Source of the DNA: UBA2396 sp038042175
GTDB lineage: Bacteria > Planctomycetota > Phycisphaerae > Phycisphaerales > UBA1924
Length of the DNA: 64,000 nucleotides
Assembly: GCA_964358855.1 (NCBI GenBank)
Contig: CAYHQQ010000007.1
Span: 36,805 to 100,804, forward strand
Direction: 5' to 3'
Part shown: positions 16,691-24,690 of the stretch, piece by piece
Layout of the letters: every line of letters begins with the position of its first letter
Position numbering within the stretch: the stretch's first letter is position 1
The notes under the pieces: model-generated
The model's input: only the letters and a program-made list of their open reading frames with translations
Told to the model about the DNA's origin: nothing
Database searches by the model: none
Translations under genes and position numbers: made by a program

Positions 16691-18970
16691 ATGATGCCTC
16701 AGTCTGCTTTGTTGTGCGTTGGCCTTTCCGCGGTGTGTGGACACGCGCTGGCGGGGCCGGTGGTGACGCTGACGACCGACAACACGCACATCACCCAGAG
16801 CTGCACGATCGTGGTGCCGCCGGGGACTGTCATCGCCGACGCCGATGGCAACGGCGTGATCCAGATCGATGCGGACGGGATCACCATCGACTTCGCGTAC
16901 GGCACCACACTTGTGGGCGCGGCGCCCGGGGTGGCGTGGGACAAGATGAAGGGCGAGGGGATCAGGCTCCAGGGACGCAAGAACGTCACGATCCGCAACG
17001 CGAGGGTCAGCGGTTACAAGGTGGCGTTGCACGCCGAGGCGTGCGAGGGCCTGCACATCGCTGGGGCGGAGTTCGACGGAAACTTCCGCCAGCGCCTGAA
17101 ATCGACGACCGAGGCCGAGGACGGGGCCGACTGGCTCTTCCCCCACCACGACGACGAGCGGGAGTGGATCACGCAGTGGGGCGCGGCGATGTACATCCGC
17201 GACGCCTCCAACGTGCGGATCCACGATGTGAAGGTGCGGCGCGGGCAGAACGGAATCCTGCTGCACGGGGTCAACGACTCGAAGATCTACGACAACGACT
17301 GCTCGTTCCTGAGCGGGTGGGGTCTGGGCATGTTCCGCTCCAGCCGCAACACCGTGAGCCGCAACGCGTTTGACTTCTGCGTCCGCGGCCACAGCGAGGG
17401 CGTGTACAACCGGGGGCAGGACTCGGCGGGGATCCTGGCCTTCGAGCAGTGCAGCGGCAACACGTTCGCCCAGAACTCGGTGACGCACGGGGGGGATGGG
17501 TTCTTTGGCTTCGCGGGCGTCGAGGCGCTCAACGGCGAGGGGGCCGCCCCGGGGTACGACCACACGCGCAAGGGATGCAACGACAACCTCTTCATCGACA
17601 ACGATTTCTCCTTCGCGCCCGCCCATGGGCTCGAGCTCACGTTCAGCTTCGGGAACAAGGTGATCCGCAACCGCTTCGAGGGCAACGCGATCTGCGGCGT
17701 CTGGGGCGGCTACTCGCAGGACTTTTTGATCGCTGGAAACCATTTCGAGCTCAACGGGGGCATGGGGTACGGGCTCGAGCGGGGCGGAGTGGACATCGAG
17801 CACGGGGCGGGGAATGTGATCGTGGGCAACACGTTCACGAACAACCGCACGGGCGTGCACCTGTGGTGGAAGCCCCACGGCGAATTCGAGAGCAAGACTT
17901 GGGGCAAGGCGAACTACAAGGGCGTGGTGAACAACGTCATCAGCGGGAACACGTTCACGATCAAGGACCCGTTCAGCTTCGTGCGCTTTGGCGAGCAGGA
18001 GAAAGTCTCGGCCCTGCACCTGCGCGACGAGAGCCCCGACACGTCCAAGTTCAAGGGCATGGTGATCGCCGGCAACACGTTCGACCTTTCCTCGCCGCGG
18101 GCGGTGGAGCGGGACATCAAGCCCGGGATCGCCATCGACGCGGGAGGAGGGGGGGGTCAGGTGCCCAAGTTCGAGATTCCCAAGCACGAGGTGCTGGGGA
18201 ACAAACGCCCAGTGGGCGCGCGAGACTCGCTCCGCGGGCGCGAAACCATCGTGATGGGAGAATGGGGGCCCTGGGACCACGTGTCGCCCATGATCCGCCC
18301 CAGGACGCGGTCGGGAGCGCAGCACGTGTACGACGTGTTCGGCGCGGGAACCGTGACGTTCGGCCCCTCCCGCCCAGCGCCGGGGGTTGAGGCCAAGATC
18401 GAGGCGAAGCCCGACGGCCGGCGCGAACTCATCGTGTCGGCCGAGCCGGGCATCCGCCCTTACAAGCTGAGCGTGGACGTCGACGGAGTCGCGGGAGAGC
18501 TCACGGGCACGGTCTTCACCGCCTCGTGGGGGCTCAAACTTTTCCCGTGGACGCCCGAGACCGATCCAACGAAGAACCTGGACGGTTGGCGCGGCCTGGC
18601 AAGCTCGCCCCAGGCGGTGAGCACGACGCTGCCGGCGCTCTCGATCGACTATGTGACCAGGGGCCCGGCCGACATGAACCTGCCCGGGGTTGACGCGGCC
18701 AAGGCGCCCGGGCGCGACCACTTCGGCTGCATCGCGACCACGCGGGTCTTCATGCCCGCGGGCTCGTGGCGGTTCTCGACGCTGTCGGACGATGGCGTGC
18801 GGGTGACGGTGGCGGGCAAGATGGTGCTCGAAAACTGGACGTGGCACGCCCCCACTCGCAACGACGGCGTGTACGTGCAGCCGGCCGACGGGGAGGTCGA
18901 GATTGTCGTCGAGCACTTCGAGATCAACGGGCACGCGGTGCTCAAGCTCGACATCACGCCGGTGCCTTGA
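16691..18970 (+). CDS. Secreted right-handed beta-helix protein with C-terminal PA14-like domain
   Basis: 759 residues from the ATG ATG at 16691; a signal peptide ends about residue 22 (HALAG). Residues about 60-500 are repeated parallel beta-helix turns (NVTIRNARVSGYKVALHAEA, SKIYDNDCSFLSGWGLGMF, NVIVGNTFTNNRTGVHLWW), as in NosD/pectate-lyase-like proteins. The last 130 residues (RVFMPAGSWRFSTLSDDGVR, VENWTWH-like segment, EIVVEHFEINGHAVLKLDI) match a PA14-type carbohydrate-binding beta-barrel. A periplasmic or extracellular polysaccharide-binding or -degrading role is likely. No catalytic residues identified. Confidence 0.83.
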   Translation: MMPQSALLCVGLSAVCGHALAGPVVTLTTDNTHITQSCTIVVPPGTVIADADGNGVIQIDADGITIDFAYGTTLVGAAPGVAWDKMKGEGIRLQGRKNVTIRNARVSGYKVALHAEACEGLHIAGAEFDGNFRQRLKSTTEAEDGADWLFPHHDDEREWITQWGAAMYIRDASNVRIHDVKVRRGQNGILLHGVNDSKIYDNDCSFLSGWGLGMFRSSRNTVSRNAFDFCVRGHSEGVYNRGQDSAGILAFEQCSGNTFAQNSVTHGGDGFFGFAGVEALNGEGAAPGYDHTRKGCNDNLFIDNDFSFAPAHGLELTFSFGNKVIRNRFEGNAICGVWGGYSQDFLIAGNHFELNGGMGYGLERGGVDIEHGAGNVIVGNTFTNNRTGVHLWWKPHGEFESKTWGKANYKGVVNNVISGNTFTIKDPFSFVRFGEQEKVSALHLRDESPDTSKFKGMVIAGNTFDLSSPRAVERDIKPGIAIDAGGGGGQVPKFEIPKHEVLGNKRPVGARDSLRGRETIVMGEWGPWDHVSPMIRPRTRSGAQHVYDVFGAGTVTFGPSRPAPGVEAKIEAKPDGRRELIVSAEPGIRPYKLSVDVDGVAGELTGTVFTASWGLKLFPWTPETDPTKNLDGWRGLASSPQAVSTTLPALSIDYVTRGPADMNLPGVDAAKAPGRDHFGCIATTRVFMPAGSWRFSTLSDDGVRVTVAGKMVLENWTWHAPTRNDGVYVQPADGEVEIVVEHFEINGHAVLKLDITPVP

Positions 18971-19002
18971 GCGCTCTGTGCCGCGGCGGGGGCGAGCGGG
19001 CG

Positions 19003-20343
19003 TTAGAGGACCAACATCGCGTCGCCGAAGGAATAGAAGCGATACTCGCGGGCGATCGCCTGGGCGTAGAGAGCCTTGAGCGTTGGCACCTCACCCGGCA
19101 GAAGAGCCGCAACCATCGCCATCAGTGTCGAACGCGGGAGATGGAAGTTGGTGAGCAGGCCGTCGACCCAACGCCACGGGCGCCCCGGGGTGATGAGAAT
19201 GCGCGTCGAGAGAAACTCGGGCGACTGGCCCGTTGCGGCGAGATGTTCGGCGTAAGCCTCCAGCGTCCGGGCGGCGGTGGTGCCAACCGCAACGACGCGA
19301 CGCCCCTGGGCCTTGGCCCGCACGACCGCGGCGATGGCGGCAGCGGACATGGAACACCACTCCTCGTGCATGGGGTGCTGCTCAACAAACTCGGTCTCAA
19401 CAGTGCGGAAGGTGCCCGTGCCGACGTGGAGAACAACCTCCGCGCGGCCCACGCCCATCGCGTCGAGCTGGCCGAGCATCTGGGCCGTGAAGTGAAGGCC
19501 GGCGGTTGGTGCGGCGACCGAGCCGCTCGCGCCGGCCTGGGCGTAGACAGTTTGGTAACGGAGACGGTCGAGGTCGTCGGTGAGCCGCAGCTCCAACTCC
19601 CTCCGATCTATCCCTTCGTTGCCTTCCAGGCCGGAGGCCTGAACGTCAATAGCCGGGGGCGCAGCCCCCGGTAAGACGCATTGACCCGTTGGACCCCGGA
19701 GGGGTCCGCCGTTGACGCTCGAACCGCCCTTGGCCGACCCCTCCGGGGTCGAATCTCGCTGCGCGACGCTTCCGGGGGCTTCGCCCCCGGCTATTGACGC
19801 CGAGCCCTCCGGGCTCAAAGGCATCGGTACCTGGCGTGCTTTCAAGATGTATGGTGGCAACGGGGTGAGCCCAATGCGCTCGAGAACGAGCGCGGCGGGT
19901 TCAAGCACGGGATTGCCCAGCGCGTCCAGCGGCCTGACAATCCACTCGCCCGCCTCAACACCCGGCGCGACGAGCTCCAGCTCGATCTGTTCGGCGTGAT
20001 CACGCCCCTGGATCCGAATGCGCCGTCCCTCGCGCGGGCGTTTGGCCCGCAAGAGCACTCGCCACAAACCCTGATCGGCCGGGCCGAGATAAAGCCCCTC
20101 CACCGACCCGCCGGTGTCCACGCGAGTCCCGACGAACCGCGCCCGAAGAACCCTGGTGGCGTTGAAGACCATGAGGTCTCCAGGCACAAGGAACGACGGG
20201 AGGTCGCGGACGCTGGCGTGCTCGCGGATCGTGCCCGACGCGCGGTCGACGACCATGAGGCGTGCGGCTTCCCGGGGCTCGGCCGGAACGGTCGCGATGA
20301 GCCGCTGCGGCAGGTCATAGTCAAGATCGCTGGTTCGCAGCAC
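19003..20343 (-). CDS. queA: tRNA preQ1(34) S-adenosylmethionine ribosyltransferase-isomerase, with in-frame repeat insertion
   Basis: 446 residues from GTG 20343 (GGAG at good spacing; ATG 20385 possible). Typical QueA is about 340-360. It transfers and isomerises the ribosyl group of SAM onto 7-aminomethyl-7-deazaguanine at tRNA position 34 to make epoxyqueuosine. Diagnostic parts: SDLDYDLPQRLIATVPAEPR at the N-terminus, RYQTVYAQAGASGSVAAPTA, GLHFTAQML, LHVGTGTFRTVETEFVEQHP and MHEEWCSM, and GLLTNFHLPRSTLMAMVAAL. Between PLPPYILKAR and DLDRLRYQTVYA lies about 90 extra residues, mostly encoded by a palindromic repeat at 19628-19816. The frame stays open, so the protein may still be made; activity is uncertain. 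Confidence 0.9.
   Translation of the reverse strand: MLRTSDLDYDLPQRLIATVPAEPREAARLMVVDRASGTIREHASVRDLPSFLVPGDLMVFNATRVLRARFVGTRVDTGGSVEGLYLGPADQGLWRVLLRAKRPREGRRIRIQGRDHAEQIELELVAPGVEAGEWIVRPLDALGNPVLEPAALVLERIGLTPLPPYILKARQVPMPLSPEGSASIAGGEAPGSVAQRDSTPEGSAKGGSSVNGGPLRGPTGQCVLPGAAPPAIDVQASGLEGNEGIDRRELELRLTDDLDRLRYQTVYAQAGASGSVAAPTAGLHFTAQMLGQLDAMGVGRAEVVLHVGTGTFRTVETEFVEQHPMHEEWCSMSAAAIAAVVRAKAQGRRVVAVGTTAARTLEAYAEHLAATGQSPEFLSTRILITPGRPWRWVDGLLTNFHLPRSTLMAMVAALLPGEVPTLKALYAQAIAREYRFYSFGDAMLVL
19628..19816. repeat. Palindromic element inserted in queA
   Basis: 189 bp (exactly 63 codons). The left end (19628-19672, AGGCCGGAGGCCTGAACGT then a GCCGGGGGC...GCCCCCGG hairpin) is inverted at the right end (19772-19816), with an inner inverted pair at 19691-19707 and 19736-19750. 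The left half matches 44 of 45 bases at 63888-63932. On the queA strand it encodes PGAAPPAIDVQASGLEG and similar without a stop. Confidence 0.85.
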
Positions 20344-20857
20344 TGTCGTCTCCAGGCCGCACGAAGTGTTGCGGTCCCGCCTCATCTCGCGGCCACGTCC
20401 ATTCCCGGCACAATCAAGGCCATCGTCCCAGCCGGCACAGGCGGGCGCCGCCCCACCTCCGCTGCGGCGAACTGAGGTTCTTATAGGCCTGTCCGGGCAA
20501 CGGCCGCTTTGGACAACGGGCCAGGCCGCGCGGCACAGCACTCGTTTGGTGTTTCAGCGGATGCTGCCGCCAATCTCAAGATCCCCCATGTGCCCCGCCG
20601 CCCTCGCCTCGGCGATGCGGGCGTACTGCGTGCACTCCCGCCCGACACCCGCAAACTGCAGGGTGCCCCTTCGTCCGATTCCGTACAGCCTCTACCTGGC
20701 GGCCCAGAACCAGGTCCATCGCGAGGCCCAGCGGCTTGCAGCGCGACGTGAGCTCGAGGCCCGCCCGGCACTGGGGCGATGCGTCGACGTCATGGCGTGA
20801 TCGAACACCAACGGGCGCCCGCTCGCCCACGCTCGCGGCTCGTTGTATGCTGGGGGC
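20344..20857. other. Intergenic region between divergent queA and amidase genes
   Basis: No supported gene. Several short frames cross it on both strands with no start, ribosome-binding site or recognisable domain. It must hold the promoters of both flanking genes, but no convincing sigma-70 hexamers were found. Confidence 0.4.
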
Positions 20858-21898
20858 ATGAAGTTCCTTGCACCCGTGTTTCTGATCGCCTGGCTCTTTG
20901 CGTGTGGATGTGCATCACACCGACCCGGCGAGCAACTCGTCCGCATGGGCGATGAGATCGTGATCGCGGGGCAGCTGTTCCACACCGGAACGCCCGTGGT
21001 GCTGTGGACCGATCCGGGCGGATTCGACGCCTACCGCGTCGAGCGCCGGTTCGCGCCGCTTGACCAGAGCGATTGGACCGCGACGACGGCGGCCTGGACC
21101 AAGAATGGACTGAAAGACACCAACTCGCCCAACCGCTATGGACTGCGTCAAAAAGGCTTGGACCCACAGGAGCTCGACCGCGTGCGCGGGGGCGCATGGC
21201 CCCTGGCGATGCTGCGCGAGCGGATCGACCAGTTTGTGCTCCACTTTGACGTCTGCGGGACGTCGCGCCAGTGCTTCAACATCCTCCATGACCACCGCGG
21301 GCTCTCGGTGCACTTCATGATCGACCTGGACGGCACGATCTACCAGACCCTCGACGTGAAGGAGCGGGCCCGCCACGCCACGATCGCCAACGACCGCTCT
21401 GTGGGCGTTGAGATCGCCAACATCGGGGCGTATCCGCCCTCGCGCCCGGGCCCCCTGGACCGCTGGTACCAGAAGGACGAGAGCGGGCGCGAGCGGGTGG
21501 TGCTCCCCGAGCATCTGCTGGTCAACGGCGAGCCGCCGTTTCGAACCAAGCAGTTCGTGGCACGCCCCGCCCGGGCGGGACCGATCGTCGGCGAGGTGCA
21601 GGGCGACAAGCTGGCGATGCAGGACTTCACGCCCGAGCAGTACGAAGCCCTCGCAAGACTGACGGCAGCCCTCTGCGTCGCGCTCCCCAGGATCGAGCCC
21701 GACTACCCCCGCGACGCCCAAGGAAAGTTGATCCCAAAGCAGCTCCCCCCCGAGCATTTCGCGGCGTTCCACGGGATCCTCGGGCACTACCACGTGCAGG
21801 CGAACAAGAACGACCCGGGACCGGCGATGAACTGGGACTGGCTGGTGGAACGCGTGCGAGAACTGATGCCTTCTTCCGTTCGTGTGAAGACCCCTTAA
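20858..21898 (+). CDS. N-acetylmuramoyl-L-alanine amidase (Amidase_2), probable lipoprotein
   Basis: 346 residues from ATG 20858. The N-terminus is a signal sequence ending FACGCAS, probably lipid-modified at a cysteine, though the lipobox is not canonical. The Amidase_2 fold is seen in FVLHFDVCGTSRQCF, SVHFMIDLDGTIYQTLDVKE, RARHATIANDRSVGVEIANI and, at the end, ILGHYHVQANKNDPGPAMNW. His residues in VLHF and GHYHV and the Asp in NDPG are the expected zinc ligands. It should cleave the amide between muramic acid and L-alanine in the envelope. The stop codon lies in an inverted repeat. Confidence 0.88.
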   Translation: MKFLAPVFLIAWLFACGCASHRPGEQLVRMGDEIVIAGQLFHTGTPVVLWTDPGGFDAYRVERRFAPLDQSDWTATTAAWTKNGLKDTNSPNRYGLRQKGLDPQELDRVRGGAWPLAMLRERIDQFVLHFDVCGTSRQCFNILHDHRGLSVHFMIDLDGTIYQTLDVKERARHATIANDRSVGVEIANIGAYPPSRPGPLDRWYQKDESGRERVVLPEHLLVNGEPPFRTKQFVARPARAGPIVGEVQGDKLAMQDFTPEQYEALARLTAALCVALPRIEPDYPRDAQGKLIPKQLPPEHFAAFHGILGHYHVQANKNDPGPAMNWDWLVERVRELMPSSVRVKTP

Positions 21899-21989
21899 CG
21901 CAGAGAGCGCAGAGTAAAGCAGAGGAAGTGTGAGAAACTCCTTCTCGAATCACTGCATCTCTCTGCGCTCTCTGCGCCCTCTGCGTTAA
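21895..21989. repeat. Inverted ACGCAGAG-type repeat at convergent gene ends
   Basis: Arms 21895-21914 (TTAACGCAGAGAGCGCAGAG) and 21970-21989 are inverted copies with one mismatch. The left arm contains the stop of the amidase gene; the minus-strand gene at 22007 ends just beyond the right arm. Probable transcription end or chromosome-wide repeat family. Confidence 0.75.
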
Positions 21990-22006
21990 AGGCCTTTGCA
22001 TTCGCG

Positions 22007-22918
22007 TCAGACCGACGCCGGATGCCAGATCGTCTTCATCTCAACCATCGGCTCGATCCACCACGGCGAGTTGCACGCCGCGTTGTCGAACCAGTCCGGC
22101 ACGTCACGCACGGTCACGCGTTTCAAATTCTCGGCGACGCCTTCCTTCAGGATCGCGGCGTCGGCCGCGGAGAGATTGGCTGCCAGAATCGCGTCGGTAT
22201 CGCGATGACCCGCGATGACCTTGAGAAGCTCGTTCCGCTCGGCGCTCAAAATATTCACTACACCCGCGGGCACATCGCCCGTCGCGCACGCCTCCGCCAG
22301 CACCAAGGCAGGCAGCGGGTTGGACTGGCTGGCGATGCAGATGGCGGTGTTGCCCGAGCAGATCGCCGGTGCGAGCAGAGAGATGAGACCCAGGAGCGGC
22401 GGCGCATCGGGGGCGATGACAGTGACGACACCAGTGGGCTCGGGAACCGTGAAGTTGTAGAAGGGGCCGCTGACGGGGTTGTTGCACCCCAGCACCTGGG
22501 CGTACTTGTCGGCCCAGCCCGCGTAGCAGATGAGGCGGTCGATCGACGCCTGGATTTCGGCGGCGGCGCTCTGAGGCCGGGGGGTCTTGGCGGATCGAGC
22601 TCCTTTGGTGGCTGTGCGCCCAACCCTCGCTGGCGCGTCGGGCTCTGAGAGGGCAACCAACTCGTCGCGCTTGCCCTCGAGCATCTCGGCGATGCGGTAC
22701 AGGATCTGGCCGCGGAGGTACGCGGTGGACGCGGCCCACCCCGGCTGGGCCTTGCGGGCGGCCTCAACGGCGTCGCGGTAGTCCTTGCGGCTGGCCTTGC
22801 AGACGTGGATGGATGTCGAGTCGCGGGTGATGATCATCGACCGCCCGCTCTCGCTGCGTGGAAACTTGCCGTCGATGTAGAGCTTGTAGGTCTTGGTCAC
22901 TTCAAGTCGCGTGGGCAT
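22007..22918 (-). CDS. Truncated aldehyde-dehydrogenase-like protein
   Basis: 303 residues, while ALDHs have about 480. It has the ALDH N-terminal/NAD-binding part: YKLYIDGKFPRSESGRSM, AAEIQASIDRLICYAGWADK, FTVPEPTGVVTVIAPDAPPL, GLISLLAPAICSGNTAICIA and VPAGVVNILS. The catalytic half with the nucleophilic Cys and the conserved Glu is missing. Such a non-catalytic relative often lies beside a full ALDH in actinobacteria and planctomycetes; no partner is in this window. Residues about 94-112 (EPDAPARVGRTATKGARS) derive from a planctomycete repeat inserted in frame. It may be structural, or a decaying gene. It lies 60 bases downstream of the peroxiredoxin-GNAT gene. Confidence 0.75.
   Translation of the reverse strand: MPTRLEVTKTYKLYIDGKFPRSESGRSMIITRDSTSIHVCKASRKDYRDAVEAARKAQPGWAASTAYLRGQILYRIAEMLEGKRDELVALSEPDAPARVGRTATKGARSAKTPRPQSAAAEIQASIDRLICYAGWADKYAQVLGCNNPVSGPFYNFTVPEPTGVVTVIAPDAPPLLGLISLLAPAICSGNTAICIASQSNPLPALVLAEACATGDVPAGVVNILSAERNELLKVIAGHRDTDAILAANLSAADAAILKEGVAENLKRVTVRDVPDWFDNAACNSPWWIEPMVEMKTIWHPASV
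22624..22643. repeat. Short repeat CCCTCGCTGGCGCGTCGGGC inside ALDH-like gene
   Basis: The 20-bp sequence recurs exactly at 61272-61291. Here it is read in frame on the minus strand as PDAPARVG. Confidence 0.75.
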
Positions 22919-22978
22919 CGTCGGCTCCGGGCGTGCGGGGGACTGGAATCGGGCCGGGAAATCCTAGGGCGAATCGGG

Positions 22979-24076
22979 TCACAGCACGAGTTCGAGCTCG
23001 ATCTCATCCTGGCTCAGGATGCCGCTGCCCGTCATGAGCGGCAGCCCAGGATTCCGCGTTCTGGCGGCGTTGATCGCGTTGGTGTGAACCGCGACGATGC
23101 GCCAACCCTGCCTTTGGTAAAAGCCAAGCGCGTGGAGATTGTCGTTGCTGGTGGTCAAAAAGATCCGCCGACAACCTGCGTACTGGGCGACGCACTCGGC
23201 AAAGTGCAAGAGGGTCGAGCCGATCCCCTCCCCCTGGGCCAGGGCCTGCAGCGTGATGACCTCGGCCTCGGGCGGAACAATGTTCATCGTCACCAGCCCC
23301 ACAAACTCGCCCCTTCGCTGCGCCACGAACGACTTGAGCTTCCGCGTGTCGAACGATCGCCCCCGCGATTCGATCGTCGTCGAATGAAACTCCCGCAACA
23401 GCGCCCCCTCGACTTCGCCGGGACTGACCAGCGACGACGGGCCGATGCTGATCTCAAGCCGCCTGCGCAGCCACTCCAGAACCGTGTGCGCACAGCGATC
23501 GGGCGGGAAGACCGGGTACCACACCTTGCGGACATACGCCGCCTTGTCCTCGTCGACCTCGACGTACCACGCCATGCGACGCATGAGCGTCGTCGGCCCG
23601 CCCGATGCAACGGGCCACTCAAACGTGGGCAGCCTCAACTCCCGGATCAGCTCGAGCCGGTGGTCGCTGAGCAGCTCGAAGGGGATGTGGTTGCGACGGA
23701 CAAACTCGAGCTGGTGCTCGGGCGTGCTTGTGGAGACGCCATAGACATCGATACCCAGCATGTTGAAGGCTTGGTGAAGATCACGAAAGCCGCAGCTCTG
23801 GGGCGTGCACCCGCGGGCGCCCGGGAGCTGGTCCCAGCTCAGGCCGTCGCGAAGAGCCGGAGGCTCGCCGGGGACGCCCGTCCGCGGGAAGAAAAAGAGA
23901 ACGACGTTCCGCCCCGGGCCAGAGGGCAGATTTCGCAGGTTCCTGGTCCCTCCCGCGGTCGAGGGCAGGTTCAAATTGGGGAGAACACCCCGGCGCAAAT
24001 GCGATGCCCCCCCATCGTCGGTGGGAATCGGGAGGTCGGGCGGCAGGTGAGCGGGATTGTGGGACGGCTCCGCCAT
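22979..24076 (-). CDS. Peroxiredoxin (BCP type) fused to GNAT acetyltransferase
   Basis: 365 residues. Residues about 35-190 are a thioredoxin-fold peroxiredoxin: NVVLFFFPRTGVPGEPPA, then RGCTPQSCGFRDLHQAF with Cys90 and Cys95 spaced like the peroxidatic and resolving cysteines of BCP/PrxQ, then GIDVYGVSTSTPEHQLEFVR. Residues about 210-365 match a GNAT domain: KSFVAQRRGEFVGLVTMNIV, LQALAQGEGIGSTLLHFAEC (acetyl-CoA loop QxxGxG/A) and NDNLHALGFYQRQGWRIVAV. Two enzyme types in one chain are unusual; peroxide reduction plus acetylation of an unknown amine is inferred. It diverges from the Nudix gene by 36 bases. Confidence 0.83.
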   Translation of the reverse strand: MAEPSHNPAHLPPDLPIPTDDGGASHLRRGVLPNLNLPSTAGGTRNLRNLPSGPGRNVVLFFFPRTGVPGEPPALRDGLSWDQLPGARGCTPQSCGFRDLHQAFNMLGIDVYGVSTSTPEHQLEFVRRNHIPFELLSDHRLELIRELRLPTFEWPVASGGPTTLMRRMAWYVEVDEDKAAYVRKVWYPVFPPDRCAHTVLEWLRRRLEISIGPSSLVSPGEVEGALLREFHSTTIESRGRSFDTRKLKSFVAQRRGEFVGLVTMNIVPPEAEVITLQALAQGEGIGSTLLHFAECVAQYAGCRRIFLTTSNDNLHALGFYQRQGWRIVAVHTNAINAARTRNPGLPLMTGSGILSQDEIELELVL

Positions 24077-24112
24077 GAAGGCGGATGGTACCCGGAGGAG
24101 TTACAGTCGGTC

Positions 24113-24673
24113 GTGAGCAACTCACCCGGCGACCATCGCGAGATCAGACGAACAACCATTTATCAAGGCAAGAAGTATTCCTACGAACAGATCACGCTCA
24201 GAACGCCGCGTGGGCAAGAAATCCAGCGGGAGTGCGTTCGCCACCCTGGAGCGGTCGTGATTCTGCCGCTTCTGGAGACGCCCAGTGGCGGGGAACCCAC
24301 GATTTTGTTTGTCCGGAATGACAGGTTTGCCATCGGCCAATCGCTTCTGGAGTTGCCGGCGGGGACGCGGGAGGTTGGCGAGGCCCCGGAAGTGACGGCC
24401 GGGCGGGAGCTGGTCGAGGAAGCGGGTTATCAGGCCGCAACCTTGGAATTGTTGACCCGGTTTTATACGACACCGGGGATGACCGATGAATTGATGTGGG
24501 CCTATCTCGCCCGCGGATTGACCCAGGTCGGCCAGCAGCTGGAAGAAGACGAATCGCTGACGGTGGAGCCGGTGGCGGCCACCGCCGCGATGAGAATGAT
24601 CGAGACGGGTGAATTGAAGGACGCGAAGTCGATCTTGGTCTTGCTTTTGGCCCGCTCGCGCGGGATGCTGTAG
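24113..24673 (+). CDS. Nudix hydrolase (ADP-ribose pyrophosphatase-like)
   Basis: 186 residues from GTG 24113; GGAGGAG lies about 12 bases upstream. The Nudix box is complete: GTREVGEAPEVTAGRELVEE followed by AG (GX5EX7REUXEEXGU pattern). The N-terminal strand region and the AxxxLELLTRFYTTPGMTDE segment fit the ADP-ribose pyrophosphatase subgroup, which hydrolyses ADP-ribose and similar NDP-sugars. Substrate not certain. The frame is open for about 1.3 kb upstream only as a shadow of the divergent gene. Confidence 0.87.
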   Translation: MSNSPGDHREIRRTTIYQGKKYSYEQITLRTPRGQEIQRECVRHPGAVVILPLLETPSGGEPTILFVRNDRFAIGQSLLELPAGTREVGEAPEVTAGRELVEEAGYQAATLELLTRFYTTPGMTDELMWAYLARGLTQVGQQLEEDESLTVEPVAATAAMRMIETGELKDAKSILVLLLARSRGML

Positions 24674-24690
24674 AAGAGAAGAGAGACGCC

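Noticed and set aside
16556..18934. 792-codon minus-strand ORF over the beta-helix gene
   Set aside because: Shadow of the plus-strand gene in GC-rich DNA; no domain or start, and the plus frame has clear repeats and a signal peptide.
20558..20830. Protein-like stretch on the minus strand before queA (RLYGIGRRGTLQFAGVGRE)
   Set aside because: Needs a frameshift and lacks start and ribosome-binding site; could be chance in GC-rich DNA.
22805..24112. Long upstream extension of the Nudix ORF
   Set aside because: It is antisense to the peroxiredoxin-GNAT gene; the Nudix start is GTG 24113.
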